The notes beneath the pieces were generated by a model. It was given only the letters and a program-made list of their open reading frames with translations. It had not been told where the DNA came from and did no database searches. A stretch of 64,000 nucleotides of DNA, from the NCBI GenBank assembly GCA_014905825.1, contig JACGCN010000034.1:538003-602002 (forward strand). The letters run 5' to 3'. Below, piece by piece: positions 1-12,482 of this stretch; position 1 is the stretch's first letter, and every line of letters starts with the position of its first letter. Position numbers and translations under genes: made by a program. The stretch comes from Lyophyllum atratum. Lineage: Eukaryota > Basidiomycota > Agaricomycetes > Agaricales > Lyophyllaceae.

Positions 1-1570
1 TTCTTCCTTCGTCCCTCCTTGCTGGAAATTCAAGACGGAGTCAGTGAAGAGAGCTTGGCTGGCCTCAAGGTTTCGATGATCTCTAGTTATGCGTTGACCT
101 TGATCAGCCCCCGTTTCTGAAATTGGACGACTCTTTTCACTCCTCGATTCGGACTCGGCGGTATCGGTTATTCCGCCGAGACGCTCATTGCGCTATTGCA
201 CTAGCGTGCTGTTCTTTGGCCCATGGGGGTGTGTATCACCACCTTAGCCATCTCCACGAGTTCATGGAGTACGGCAACCAATGGCTGCTGCGTATTGATT
301 TTTTCTCTTCAGTTCATCGTCCCTCGATCTCGCCTGTCTCAAGCCTCCCTGTACAATTCCCGTAGAGTGGATGCTGACCCTTTGCTCGGGAGTACTCAGT
401 AGAGTCAGCGACACCCGTAAATGGTAAGAATATTTCCGAAAGAAGGAATCGTCCTCGATCGATCGGCCACCTACCCTGATGTATATTTGCAATCACCGAC
501 TCTCGGAAAGATGTGGGCCTTGTCTGTTATCGGTGAAAGCAAATTTCCGGAGCGCTGTGGGGAGCCCTGGGGGCCTTGAGGTGATGAGGCTCGGATGTAT
601 CTGTGAATCCGCACTCCCAGTGCTGTTCCGCATCGAACTTTGCATCGATTAAAGATGCGCCACTGGTCAGCTGCTTGAGAAGGCCAGCCAAGTCATGTTG
701 CGTGGTCCCGCTACTCGAGGACGCGCGCATACTTTGTAAGCGTTCTTACCCCTGTATGCCAAATCGGAATCAATTCAAGTTTCAAAGTGCCTATCAGCGA
801 CAGCGCTGACAGTGTTCGCTGGTCACCTAGAAGCGTGCTTGAAGGTGGATACCGATCTTGGTCGCTGTCCTAATCCTTCTCGGTGGTCGCTTTTAATGTG
901 GCAGCAAGAATCATGATCATGATTATCAACATTTACAAAGATAGAACATCAGGTAGGTCAGGTCAGGGAATGAAGTCATTGAAGACAAGAAATATGTGTA
1001 CAAGGCGAAGGAATGCGAGCATATGCTTCTGATACATTGCACGGATCAGATTCCGTTGCGAGTAGACTCGTTGATGGATAGAGTATGTCCTTTTCTCCGG
1101 GCGCATTGAGCGAAAGCAAGTGGTATCCGTCAAGGTGTCAATGTGGTCAAAGATCGTCGCTAGATCGTGATACGCCTCTCACAGCTGGCCGGAGAAGGCT
1201 CCCCTCGGTCTCCAATACCGTTACAACAGGTGCCACATTGGTTATGTCAGGAAGTAACACGTCTGTCAGACGGAAAGATGGATACGTACCTATAACGTTC
1301 ATTGAGCGCATTGTAGCCTAACAGGTGTGACCCAATTTCCTGATTAAATGAACTGATATTCCTTGCCAAATGTATCATTATCATCTACAAGGACTGTGCA
1401 TGAAGACGAGGTGGTGTGCCCAAACACAGCCACGCCCACGGAAGTAAATCGGGAGTTCGGCCATCTCCGAAATGTCGATTGACCGCGGCAATCTGGGATG
1501 AATCGGGCGATTTCACAGCGTGCTCTGAACAACCCCAACTCTTCTCCAACCCTCATCATCATTTCTATCC
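1..1570. other. No recognised gene (5' end of window)
   Basis: No reading frame here could be assigned to a known family. A 67-codon minus-strand frame at 527-730 reads somewhat like protein, but I found no convincing splice partners on either side. The part next to 1571 is presumably the promoter of the zinc-cluster regulator that follows. Confidence 0.4.
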
Positions 1571-4500
1571 ATGACTTCCTCCTCAACGTCTGAAAAGTCC
1601 TTGGGAATTCCTGGAAATATCTCAAATCCTATAAAGAAACGGCGAAAGGGTGCAACTCGCCTCAGCTGTGCTGAGTGCCGCAGGTACGGCCCTGTGGAGT
1701 CATCAATTGAGTTCTACTCAACGTCGCTCTTAGGTTGAAGTTACGATGCGATCGAGGCATTCCTTGCGGCTCATGCGTCAAACGTGGATGCGGGGCTATC
1801 TGTCCTGATGTACGGCTACCCCTGCTTATTCCTGGTCGCATGATGCTAACTTTGCTATCGGCAGGGTTCTCTAACCACTGGACAAGGAAATCGGTACAGA
1901 TCGAATGCCTGCGGTACATAATGTATAATATTAACTAAACATTTGGACAGGTTCGTCCTTGCATCGACTCAAGAACTGCATGAAAAAATTGCAGAGCTTG
2001 CGACACGCGTCCGGCAGCTCGAAGATGGGTTACGCACAGCACATTCTCATCTATCGTCGGAACAGCACCCCTTACTAGCCGAAGAACTTCTTCGGATAAA
2101 AGCACCCCTGCAACGAGAGGCTGCACCTCTTAGGACTCCGAACGCCAACCCTGTTAAGGAGGAGGAGCAAAACCCTGATGTCGTGGATGCATTCGGCTCA
2201 CTGTCAATCAGCATATCCGGTCGAGCCAATTACTTCGGTCATGTGGCTACCTCCTGGGTAAATCCTTTGCTCTCAGCGTATTGGCTATACCCAGCTAACA
2301 TCGCCATATCAGTATTTCCTACAGGTCTGTTTTACCCTTCTGCCCACGATCCGGTCATTTATCAACTTCCGCTTTGTAGAACGAGCTGCCAGAAGACGGT
2401 GATCAGGGGGACCAACTCGCGACCCTTCGTACCGTACTGCCCTCAGACATCCTCAAGAGAGCGTCTGCGTTCCCAATATCGGCCACCAATCAGTCCTCTG
2501 AAAGTGAGCGCGTCGGCCTACAGGACCTTTTTTGGTACCTTCCACCTGCGGACAAGGCTCTTGAGCTTCGATCCATTTATTACAGCCACGCGGCATGGAT
2601 GTAAGTCGGCTTTGTGACGAATCGGATCCGGGCTCAACTAGGTTTGATACAGGTACAACCCCATCTCCCAGGAGTCATTTGACTCTCAAGTATACACACA
2701 GTTCTATGATCCCAACATCGGCCCGCAACCTGACGAGCCTTTGCTATCTCATCGTCTCTCCCTCGTATTCATGGTTCTTGCCATCGGGTCCCTCATGAAC
2801 ACGTCTCTCCCGGCTTACAATCTGGAGGCTGAAAAGTACCACCAACTCGCAAGAGCAGCTCTGTTCACGAACTCAATATTTGATGAGCCGACTATAAACG
2901 CTGTGCAGGCCTTGGTACGTCTGTTCTGATGACACATGGGATGACTCTAAACATGTAGTATTACCAGTACCTTATGACATTCTATCTTTTCTTGGCTGAT
3001 CGTCACGGCACCAATTCTGGGGCCCGATGGGCGATAATGGGGATCGCGGTTAAAGTGGGTCAGAGTGTGAGTTATTCTTAATTCCCTTCCGGGTCTTCTG
3101 CTCTGACCGCTGTGTCCACCAACGTTCTGTAGATTGGACTACGTCAGAAATGTTTATGTTGAATCAACTTCGCCGAACTAACTGTTATACAGATCGCGAT
3201 AGCGGGCGCTGGAAGGTCGATGCACAGGAAACGCAGAATCGACGTGAGCTGTTCTGGGAATTGTTCACGTATGATTCTTGGCAATGTTTCACCTTCGGTC
3301 GACCACCATCCTTCGCGTTACCCCATGTGGATTGCAAGATGCCTTTCCTGAATGACGCGTCCGACGAAAAGAGCTGTATGTCACATATCCCATAAATAAC
3401 CTAATCAGCTACTCACAGGTCATGTCAGTCCACGCTTGGAAGCATCGTTTCAGTTCTGAATGCATGAACCTTCTCCACGATCAAGCCTTCGGGGCGAAGA
3501 TGCCGACATACGCCACCGTCCTCCAGCTCGATCGCAAACTGCGTGCTTTCCCAGTACCACCCGTCCTCCAGGTTGCAGGTTTCGGAAGCTCAGAGCCTCG
3601 GTCCGGTGGTTACCCTGAAACTGTGATGCTGACTCTCCAACGGCATGTCGTGCTTGCCATCAGAGAAATGGGTGCGTGAACTTTCCGACCTCGCCCCGTG
3701 AGATTATTGATCCATGGGATACGTCCCACAGACTTGTTGTATCTCCACAGAAGCTTCTTTGCACGAGCTATTAGTGATCATCCGAAAGATCCTCTGGGGA
3801 GTCCCTACGGAACATCCGTGATCGCAGCCTATCGAAGTGCAGGCTCTCTGGTGGCGCTGATGCGGAACCTTCACACTCAACTTAAAGAACCTAGCGAACG
3901 GATATGGTTCTTGTGGACGCACATGTTCTCTTGTGCGGTAAGTGTTACGGCAGTTTCATGATACCTAGAAATTTTACTGAGCACTGAATAGATTATTTTG
4001 GGATCGATCGTGACCCGATGTCCGTCGATGAGCCTAGCACCGTCTGCGCTAGTGCAGCTTGATTCTGCCTGCGAACTTTTCTCCAAGACGGCTCACGGAT
4101 TCCGTGCCGGGAAGGTTTTAGTGAGTTCTAAAACCCTTCTCAAGTAGCCCTCGGCCCGATTCATCTGACGAAACTATTATAGGATATCATGTTACACCTG
4201 CAGGAGAAAGCCCATTTCAGCCTTGAAGAATTCAGGAAGGGACGAGGTTCTCCAGTGACCAAGTATAGCCTGTCTTCTTCAGGCGACTCTCCTACTTCGC
4301 CAGAGGAAGACGATGAGCTGTCGATTCTAGGTGGAAAGACGCGGTTAGTTGCAAAAAAGGAACCGTCTTCGCCGACAATCATGGAGCGATCACCTACATC
4401 ACGCAACCCCATCGTGCCGCTGCCATTATCTCCATCTATGCAAGGCCAAGTACACCCAAGTGTCTGGGAGTACCTAGACTCATTCGGCCACCAACCATCG

Positions 4501-4992
4501 CAGCAGCTTCCAAACCACAGCCCGACGCACTCTCAAACTCGGCACAACTCGGGCTCGACGAGCAGGCATAGTTCCTACTCAGAAGATCTTTCGCCAGTAT
4601 CCATGTATGGGATGTCGACGATGCCCACGGCGCCTACGTTCCAGGCGGAGCCGGCACCGTATGTCTCGCATTCTCAACCCCAACTCGAACAAATGTCCCC
4701 TACGGTCCAGTACTCAGCCCAGGCGCAGGCTCGTGGTATGATGGGAGACCAACAGACGTCGGGCCAGACCTTCCCGCAATACTTCCCTGTATATGATTAT
4801 GGCAGCAACATGATGAACGGGGGAGGTATGAGTACCAACATGAATGGTGGAATCAATGGGACGGGCACCTATGCTGATGCGCCCATGCTGGATGCGAACC
4901 CACTCCCACCTGGCCAGCGGCGTGCGTCGGGGTCGCCTGAAGGAAACATGCAGTCTACCTGGCACGAGTTCGTGGCTGGTTTGTCGATGTAG
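1571..4992 (+). CDS. Zn(II)2Cys6 fungal-specific transcription factor
   Basis: Predicted nuclear DNA-binding regulator. The ATG at 1571 opens a basic N-terminus (KKRRKG) running into a Zn2Cys6 cluster split by an intron: CAEC before it, then RCDRGIPCGSC and KRGC after it. A coiled-coil-like stretch follows near 1950-2050. The middle homology region typical of Fungal_trans proteins runs about 2650-4080 (GARWAIMGIAVKVGQS, then HRDSGRW and RRELFWELF). The tail (4189-4992) is rich in Ser, Pro, Gln and Met and is probably an activation region. Many short introns interrupt the gene, and one exon is only 10 nt (3133-3142). The target genes cannot be inferred, and no metabolic cluster lies beside it. 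The family call is firm, but exon edges between 1690 and 2650 are approximate. Confidence 0.85.
3133..3142 (+). other. 10-nt microexon in the zinc-cluster factor
   Basis: Intron 3067-3132 (GTGAGT...TAG) and intron 3143-3192 (GTCAGA...CAG) leave a 10-nt exon between them. Joining all three pieces reads VGQS-IGL-HRDSGRW, the conserved GxSIGLHRD motif of the Fungal_trans domain. Skipping the exon loses the motif and shifts the frame. Confidence 0.8.
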
Positions 4993-5571
4993 GTAGTAGC
5001 CTACTTGAGGTGGTGCTGCTGGTTTGTCTCGTCTTATGCTTTTGTATGCTCGAATGCTTGGCTTTTCGTTAGCTTTTCTATATCCCGTCGACTTCCCTCT
5101 GCTTGCTGTTATTGATATGATATCTTGTTCTGCCAATGTTCTGCCTATATATACCGTAAATCCCTGCTCTGTAATACGTCGTGTATATGTACCTTTCACG
5201 TACTTCCTAGAAGATACGATGTTCGTGTATTCCTCAAAATGTTACAAATTCCTCGAGAGTTCGACTGTGTATGCTCAGGAGATTCATGTTGAGTGGTCCC
5301 GGAAGTCTGGCAGTCAGAGCTATCTCTACCAGAAAAGTCCTGCTCAGAAAGTCATCACGCAGCGCCTGACCTGATACCAAATTCCCATTTCAAGCAAAAT
5401 ATACAACATAAAGCGGACAAGCGAGCGCAAACTCGTCGGTGAGGGGAGGAGGTGGGGTAGTGGGGGATAGGGAGGTTACAAAACGTACAAAACGGTCCTA
5501 TTGGGTTTCAAGATATTTCCTTCATTCATTGTTTTCTTTCGTTTTTCTTTCTTCCAGCAATTCGTACACAT
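4993..5571. other. Convergent 3' intergenic region
   Basis: Space between the 3' ends of the transcription factor and the CCCH/Smr gene. It presumably holds both 3' untranslated regions. No further gene was seen. Confidence 0.5.
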
Positions 5572-8384
5572 CTATTCTGAAGCATGGGTCAGGGGATCGA
5601 TGCAGATGATCCCGTCCCGCTCGCTCCAGGGGTATCCCCACCGGTGCAGCCACTCTCGGACGCCGGTGGCGAGGCGGGCGCGGGAGGCACCGCGGGCGGT
5701 GTCCTGGGTGCCGGTGTGCTTTTCTTCTCCGACAACGGCGTAGGCTGTGAGCGGAGGTGGGTTAAATGAGGTGTTGAATTGTAGATGGGGATGACATACC
5801 CAGTCCATAGAAATGTTCGTTCTCGAGCTAAGGACATACGTCAGAAACGGACGTGGATCAAGGGATATGGGGGACTTACAGCAAGCAAAAACGGCTCCAA
5901 CACCTCCGTCGCCTCATTCGAATGCAACCCATGCAAATCCAACAGCGCCTCCATCCTCTCCTCACTCGACAACTTCCCATCCCCCGTATCCCGACTCGCA
6001 ATCCCCAAACACACACCAAACCCACCCCCGCACGAGTTCCCCCTGCTCCCCCGATCGCCAGGGTCGTCCGACCACGACGCGTCCCGGCTCCTCACAGCCT
6101 GCTCCGCCACCTTCGCGCGCTCCCGTACAAGCTTCGCCGCCGCCGCCGCCATTTCCACCGCCATCTTCGCGTTGAGATCGTGGCCTTCCCTGCTGAACCG
6201 CTTCGCCGCCGCCCCGTCTCCGCGGCGCCAGGCGTCCGCTGCACGGGATAGGCACGCGTTCCGGGCGCCGCCGAGCTGGAGCGCGCGGGAGCGGTAGGCC
6301 ATGTACATGCCGCTCACGGCTTCGCCTGTAGGGAGCGTTGGGAGGAGGAGCGGGGGGCGGAGCTTGAGGCGGGGTGAGGGGCGGGGCGCCACGATGGCTG
6401 AGCGGTGGTGCAGGATGTCTGCGGAGGGCCCGCCCATGCGTGCTGCGATGGCGGGGTCGTTCGAGGTGGGGGCAGCGGGCGGGGTGGGTGGGGCGGGTTT
6501 CTTGACGGCGGCGGAGAAGCGGGTGCGGCCGGGGTCGTTATAGTTTCGTTCGTACCCCCCGCGCCGCCCGCGAGCGCCAGCAGCACCGTTGTCGTACCCG
6601 AGGACGGGGAAGTCGTCTTGGGGCGGGCTGGGGTGGGTGGCGAGGGGCCCGGTGCCGGGCTGGATGTTCGCACGCGACATGGCGATGTTCAGGCTGGAGA
6701 TGTCGGCGTCTTTGGGGAGGTGGTGGAGGAATTCGCAGCTTTCTTGCTTGGCGCAGGTGCCGCGTAGCCAGAAGCGGCAGAGCGCGCGTTCGAGATCGTG
6801 ACTGGGAGTAGGGGCACACTCAGTACTCGTAGATAGGGGGGAGGATGTAGGACATACCTGAATCTACAGTCGGCGCGGAGACATTCTCCTGCCATGAAAT
6901 ATCGACAAACTCTGTTTCCGCCGGGGACGGGCCGAGCGCGACCAGCACCGTTGTTGCCGTATCTGGGTCCGTTGCCGTTGCCGTTGGCGAAGGTGCCTCT
7001 GCCAGGAGGACCGCCGCGGCCGTTGCCCATGGCGTCTCGCGAGATGAGGGTGACTCGACCACCCATGGGCTGCATCCTGATCTGCGGTGCAGGCTGCGCA
7101 GCGGGGGCACGGTCCACAAGCCAGGCCATGGCGCGCTCAAAGTCGTACCCGTTGGCTGCTAGGGCGTCTTCGAGCTCGGACGGGGCGAGGGTAGATCCAA
7201 AGACGGAGGAGAGGACGTCGAAGGGCGTCATACCGTCTGTGAGCATGGCCTGGGCGTCGGCGGACATGTCCCCGGCGTCTTGGAACTCGTTCGGGGGGGA
7301 GTCTGTGAAGTTGTAGGGGGGCATGTGGTAGGGCCAGGACATGTTGTCGTAGTCAGAGACAGTTACGGAGTGGAATGAGGGCGGGGCGCGGTTGGGGGCG
7401 AAGGGGTCGAATGGGTCGTCTTCGTCGTCATCGAGTCGCAGGCTGGTACGCAGGGATGAGCTGGGTGTTAGTGAACGAGGTTGTTGAGATGGGGATCCAG
7501 GGATTAGTGGGGCCGCGATGGCTAGGTTTGAGGTGGCTCTGGGAGAGTTGTGGGCCCAGAGATCGGGTGAAGGAGTGTCAGTACGGAGATATGATCCGGG
7601 GGTGGAGGAGGCAGCGGAGAGGGGGCGTGGGATGGGCTTGAACTCGGACGCCTTGGCATTGAGCATGCGCGGGGAAGAGATGGGGGAGGCTGGGAGACTG
7701 GCGGTGAATTGGGCATGAGCGTGTGTTGCCTGTACGTGAGCGAGAACGGGGGACGACTGCGGGGAATAATCGCTTCTGGCAGACATGTACGAGGTGGGCT
7801 GTGCGATTCCGGCCAGTGGAGAGGTTACGGGGGTGTGAGGGCGTCGAAAACCGATAGCAAGGGGCGAGGTGGGAGCAGAGTTGGGGGTGTCTGGACGAGC
7901 AGGATAGAGACGGGTCGAGTTTGCAGACGCACGGGACGATGGACGGGAGATGGGACGACGAGTAGAGGTCAGGTAGAAGAAGGGAACACCGGCCACGTCG
8001 TCCCGATGTTTATGCATCAGCTCCAAGACATTTTGTTCCAGCTGCACCAAGGTCAGTACAACATCCTCATCATACACAAAAGACTGATCACACCGTCTCG
8101 TCGTCCATCCCATAGGTGCCCTTCAGCAGCGCCTTCAGCTCGTCCTCCTGCTCGTCGGCAAGCAAGGCTGCCACCCGGTTCACGAGCGATGAAGGGACGC
8201 GATTGAACTCGTCGCTGTCTGCATCACTGTCGTAGTTGTCGAGGGGCTTGTGCTGGCGCGCGATGGCGGAGAGCTGTGCTCGAGTGTGCGGGAACTTGGG
8301 CATCAGCGAGGACGGGTCGGCGGCAGAGTCTGAGAATGCGCCAGAATCATACGGAGGAGTGAATGGCAGTGTCAGGGAGGCCAT
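5572..8384 (-). CDS. CCCH zinc finger, DUF1771 and Smr domain protein
   Basis: Probable RNA-binding protein. The first exon (8088-8384) starts MASLTLPFTPPYDSG. A long Ser/Pro-rich region follows, then a CUE-like segment (LEDALAANGYDFERAMAWL), then two CCCH-type fingers: CRYFMAGECLRADCRF and, after an intron, CRFWLRGTCAKQESCEFLH. DUF1771 comes next (MYMAYRSRALQLGGARNAC...AAKRFSREGHDLN), then a C-terminal Smr domain (LDLHGLHSNEA...RLATGVREWL) ending at 5572. The Smr LDxHG motif is intact, but the usual TGxGxHS loop reads VVGEEKHTGT, so nuclease activity is doubtful. The order fingers-DUF1771-Smr fits a known fungal architecture. Introns near 5780-5830 give a 28-nt exon (LENEHFYGL). It diverges from the kinase at 8499 with 114 bp between start codons. 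Confidence 0.85.
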
Positions 8385-8498
8385 TGCTGGGAAAGAATGT
8401 TCAAACGAAGGGATGAATGAACACCATTGATCATCGGAGCCTCAATAATACAGGAGCCCACAGCCTCTTGAGTGAGCCTCGATACCCTGTCGATACCC

Positions 8499-9368
8499 AT
8501 GGACCCATGTAAGTGTGGCCGACAGCACGGTTCTGACACTCCCGAAGTCTTTCTACGGGCAGATGGCTTCTCCCTGGAACCCAAATACATCCTCGGTCTC
8601 ATATCCACTGGGTTCAGTATGCCAGGCCCAGGCGTCACCCGCATTCTGGAGGACCTAGTGTTGAAGTATGACTGCGACTCCCGTGTCGCAGAGGCGGAAA
8701 ACTCTGAATTCGTGCGGAAGAACACCAACATTCCCGTCCCCAAGGTCCTCCTAGTCTTCTGTTTGAAGGGTTTCACAGGGATCGTCTTCGAGTTCATCAA
8801 AGGGACTCCCCTGCGCGACTACTGGGGTGAGGTGGGCGATGAAGAACGAAGCAGCATCATTGCTACAACTGCCTCGTATATATCTCAACTCAGATCCTTG
8901 GAAGCACCACCGCGACCTGGACCGGTCAATCCACTGGCTGCGTGGCGCGGCCGCTGGTTCACCAATTATGATCTCGAACCATTGCCATCCCACGCGGCAT
9001 TGGTCGATTGGCTGAATCACAAGCGCGCCGTTTGCGAACGGTTCAACAAACTCGGTGACAGTGGGACGGCTCGACCATTCACCACGGACTACGATTTGGT
9101 TTTCACTCACGGTGACATCGCGCCTCGTAACTTCGTCGTCGACGACAACCGAGTGCTGTGGCTTATCGATTGGGATACTGCAGGCTGGTATCCGGCCTAC
9201 ATGGAGTACACTACCATTGTGACCGCGCAGGATGACATGCATAATCCGATTGTTGGTTGGGAGGACTGGGTCAAGTCGATAACAGCCGCAATCGACTGCT
9301 ACGACGAGGAGACGCAGATGCTGTGGTCCATCTGGTGGGCTTTGAACACGGGGCCTTTCATTCTCTGA
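8499..9368 (+). CDS. Aminoglycoside phosphotransferase-family (APH) kinase-like protein
   Basis: Intronless gene for 289 residues. I chose the ATG at 8499 because the reading frame upstream has only a GTG. It shows the kinase-like catalytic core: the Brenner-type loop HGDIAPRNFVV (catalytic Asp and Asn) and the metal-binding LIDWDTAGWYP. The N-terminal lobe carries LVLKYD and a hinge-like VFEFIKGTPL. Such APH proteins are expanded in Agaricomycetes, and most have no known substrate. The N-terminus has a Cys/His cluster (CKCGRQHG) of unknown meaning. Lack of introns is unusual in this intron-rich region. Predicted cytosolic small-molecule kinase. Confidence 0.85.
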   Translation: MDPCKCGRQHGSDTPEVFLRADGFSLEPKYILGLISTGFSMPGPGVTRILEDLVLKYDCDSRVAEAENSEFVRKNTNIPVPKVLLVFCLKGFTGIVFEFIKGTPLRDYWGEVGDEERSSIIATTASYISQLRSLEAPPRPGPVNPLAAWRGRWFTNYDLEPLPSHAALVDWLNHKRAVCERFNKLGDSGTARPFTTDYDLVFTHGDIAPRNFVVDDNRVLWLIDWDTAGWYPAYMEYTTIVTAQDDMHNPIVGWEDWVKSITAAIDCYDEETQMLWSIWWALNTGPFIL

Positions 9369-10240
9369 TCAAGGTCATCCACGTTGCACACTTTGATGTT
9401 CCTTCTCCTTGCCTTCCCCCCTCCGCCGTCTTCATCATCCTCGACCCCTCCCTCGTCCCAGTTACCCAGCCTCACGTCCATACTCGCAATCCATCGCAGA
9501 TCCAGTCCCACTTATCACCACTGATGACGACGTACGGACACGTACAGGAACCGACGAATACGAATTACAGAACGGAGTTGAGCTCCGCATCTCGCGAGTT
9601 ATTGTATGGTAGTTGGATGGTTGGCCGGGATTGCCGTTGAGGCAGGAGCGACTCCGCGGGCCCACAACTATTTCGTATACTCTCGTCGTATCGCGTTGCT
9701 TTCACCATCGAGTCATCATCTAACTTGCAGTAGTGATTTCTTTTCTGATGAAGTTTCTTCTCTTTTTTTTTTTCCTTCTGGGATCGCGGACTTTGGAGGA
9801 GTCAAACGCGACGCCGCACGTATTCTTCTCTTCTCGCTACCCTTCCGCACACATCACACACACCCTCCTTCCTTCCTTTTTTCTTGCCAAATCTTGACCG
9901 CTCTTTGGACTCATGTGGGTCTTCCTCTCAAACTTGTTTTTCTTTCTATGCTGTTGATATATCTGATTCATACCCGTACTGAGAATGGTTGGTCCAGCTT
10001 TATTTAGTTACAAACATCCATCATCAGCCTCTCTACACCCGAGTACACTACCTACACTCTGTCGATACTCTCAATGTACTACAGGCCATGCTCGTCGTGA
10101 GCAACGGTGCCGCATCATGATCGATCAGGACACGGGGTAAACAGCATCGCGCAGGGCTCTCAGATGATGGTGCTCAAGCATTTTGCCGATATTAAAGACA
10201 ATTGCAGCTGCTGCTATCGCCGCTTTCCCTTTCCTATACC
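9369..10240. other. Intergenic, pyrimidine-rich toward its 3' end
   Basis: Holds the 3' region of the APH gene and the upstream region of the membrane protein gene. The plus strand is C/T-rich between about 9700 and 10080, with an oligo-T run near 9765. That is common just upstream of basidiomycete transcription starts. No gene was seen. Confidence 0.5.
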
Positions 10241-11953
10241 ATGTCGCGCGACGATCGCTATGTTCTCGTCAACACCGCGACCGATGACGGAGACGAGTGG
10301 CCCGACGTGACTGAACTCCGCGCTCGCACTCTCTTTCGATCGAAACAATGTGAACATTGCAAAACGTATGAATTATTTCTATCGCACACGTTGTCCCGAC
10401 TGAACGCTATCCAGGACTGACCTGAAGTTTGTTGTTCCCTCTGTTCATTCATCACCAAGCTAATGTAGCGTCAGGTGCGAGAGAGAGTCGCCCAGCAGTC
10501 CGTGTCGGTGAGTTGCGTTTCGACTGCTTATGTTGCGATATTCATCAGCAAATCGACAGCAATTGTGTGGAAGGAGGCCACGCAGACAGCTGTGTCGACA
10601 AACCGCCACCATATCCTCCAGTCCAACTACAACGGCCGCCAGTATCAACATCCCCGGCGCGCTCACCTTCTGTCGACTCCAATCCATCTTCACCGACATC
10701 CGCCTCCTCTTTGACATGCAGAGGCCTCTTCATCCTGGTCCCTACCTCTGCTCTCTCCGTTTCCAAGTCACTGTGCAAGCACCTTTTTGCCCTTCCTCTC
10801 CTTCCCCACATCATACACCCATTCCTCCTCTACCTGCCAAAGTACTACTCTTCCAGAGCCGATGCTCTGTATGACAATGATGACCCCGATCAAATCCTGG
10901 AAGGATATTACGACTGGATTCGTCAGTTACAGCGACTGTCCCAACCTTCCAATTCAGCATCAACTACGGATACTATGACCGCAAGTAGTAACGCTGCCAG
11001 CATTATCTATGCCAACGCCAACGACACCCCACACAACGCGCACAATTCCAGCTTCGTCTCACTCACGCTTCCCGCCCCCAGTTCTCGCTCTCCAGACGTC
11101 GCCCAGCCCAGCCCGAATGTCGTCGCGATGCAGCGGCAGCCCACCCTACTTTCCTCCACACCTTCCCCGCCTCCCCACCCTTCCACAACGCCCGACCCAC
11201 CACCCCCCGACTCCCTCGGAGAACTACGTGCAGCGTGGCTCTCATACCTCGATAGTTGCATGTATCAATGGCGCATCTCGTTCGCTGTAGCTGGGTTCTT
11301 TTTCTGGTGCGTTCCTGTTTGCTTCCTGCGTTGCCTCAACTAACTTTTTATGTGGTGTAGCACGTCCCCGACGGTATTCCAGATCCAAGGCGCGAGCGAA
11401 GACCCGGTGCCGCGTACACTTGCGTTCCTCGCTGTATTTCGCGCTATTGTGGGGCTGGTTCACGCGCCGGCCTTTCTCCACTACTTTGGGGAACGCAGCG
11501 AGGTGCGGTCTTTGGAGTTTGCGGTTCTCTGGACTCGGGTAAGTTTATTCTCTCCTGTCATCCATTTCGATCGTGTGCATACTCTGATGAGTCCGTATCT
11601 CGGGGTGTAGGAAACAAGGACGCGCGAGGGGGGGATGAAGTGCGGGCCGTGGATATTGTTGTCCTTGCCTGCGAGCGCCACGCTCTGGTGCGTTATTCTC
11701 CTGGCGTCTTTTATGTGTGCGTAACTGAGGCCGTGTGGTGTATAGGGCGATGGTGCTGTACGCCCTCTCGATGCTCGCGTTCATGTGGCGCGTCGGAGCG
11801 AAGGGGGACCCTGCGAACGGCGGGACCACGGCGTATGCGCTGAGGGCGGTGATGACGGGTGTGACGATGGTTGATGTTGGGCGTGGGGTGTGGGCGTGGA
11901 GAAGGATGGGATGGTTCATGAGGGAGGTAAGGGCGATGAAGGGGCGTGTTTGA
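10241..11953 (+). CDS. Multi-pass membrane protein of unknown function
   Basis: Not recognised. The likely start is the ATG at 10241 (MSRDDRYVLVNTATDDG), with a CEHC pair near the end of exon 1. After unresolved splicing around 10360-10545, a clear frame runs through a Pro/Ser-rich segment and a hydrophobic stretch (LFALPLLPHIIHPFLLYLP). At least four more probable membrane segments follow: ISFAVAGFFF, FRAIVGLVHAPAFLHYF, ATLWAMVLYALSMLAFM and AVMTGVTMVDVGRGVW. Introns at about 11307-11361, 11540-11611 and 11692-11746 join in frame, and the stop is at 11951-11953. It is probably an endomembrane or plasma-membrane protein. The N-terminal exon structure needs transcript evidence. Confidence 0.6.
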
Positions 11954-12482
11954 GTGCGCGCGGCATTGACGTACGGACCTTCGCACCTCCGCTTTTTTGG
12001 GATTCGTCTTTGGTCTTGTGGTATTCTTGCATATACTCCTGTTGTATACCCGACGTTGGGACTCGGACTCCTTGGAATCATCTACTCACTGAAATGTACT
12101 CATACGTGTAATATCGTCATACGTTCTGGTCACTTTGCACTCCAGTCAGGGATACATTATCCTACATGCTTGCTCAATAATATAATACGGATCAGCATTG
12201 CACGCAGAGCGCGGAGGCTTCTGGGGCATCATCAGCACCTTGAAGTTTCACTGGAACTGGATGAAAAAGGTATACCTATTCCTCGAAACCGCACCGTGCT
12301 CACAATGTCTTCCACCCATAGAGGCATGTAAACGCCACACTTCCTGAACTTTCAACACCTACCTCTGAGACGGGTGAAGGATCTCCAAAAGAACACTCAT
12401 AGACTCCCCTTAGAGAGTCAAGGCCAGTATGAGCTATTACAATCCTCTAATATGATATTCAGTATCTTTATAAGACGAATAA
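11954..12482. other. Convergent 3' intergenic region
   Basis: Lies between the 3' ends of the membrane-protein gene and the PQ-loop gene. It is AT-rich near 12430-12480. No gene was seen. Confidence 0.5.

Noticed and set aside
8472..8498. Upstream start for the APH-type kinase at 8472
   Set aside because: That codon is GTG. The first ATG in frame is 8499 and directly precedes the conserved-looking sequence.
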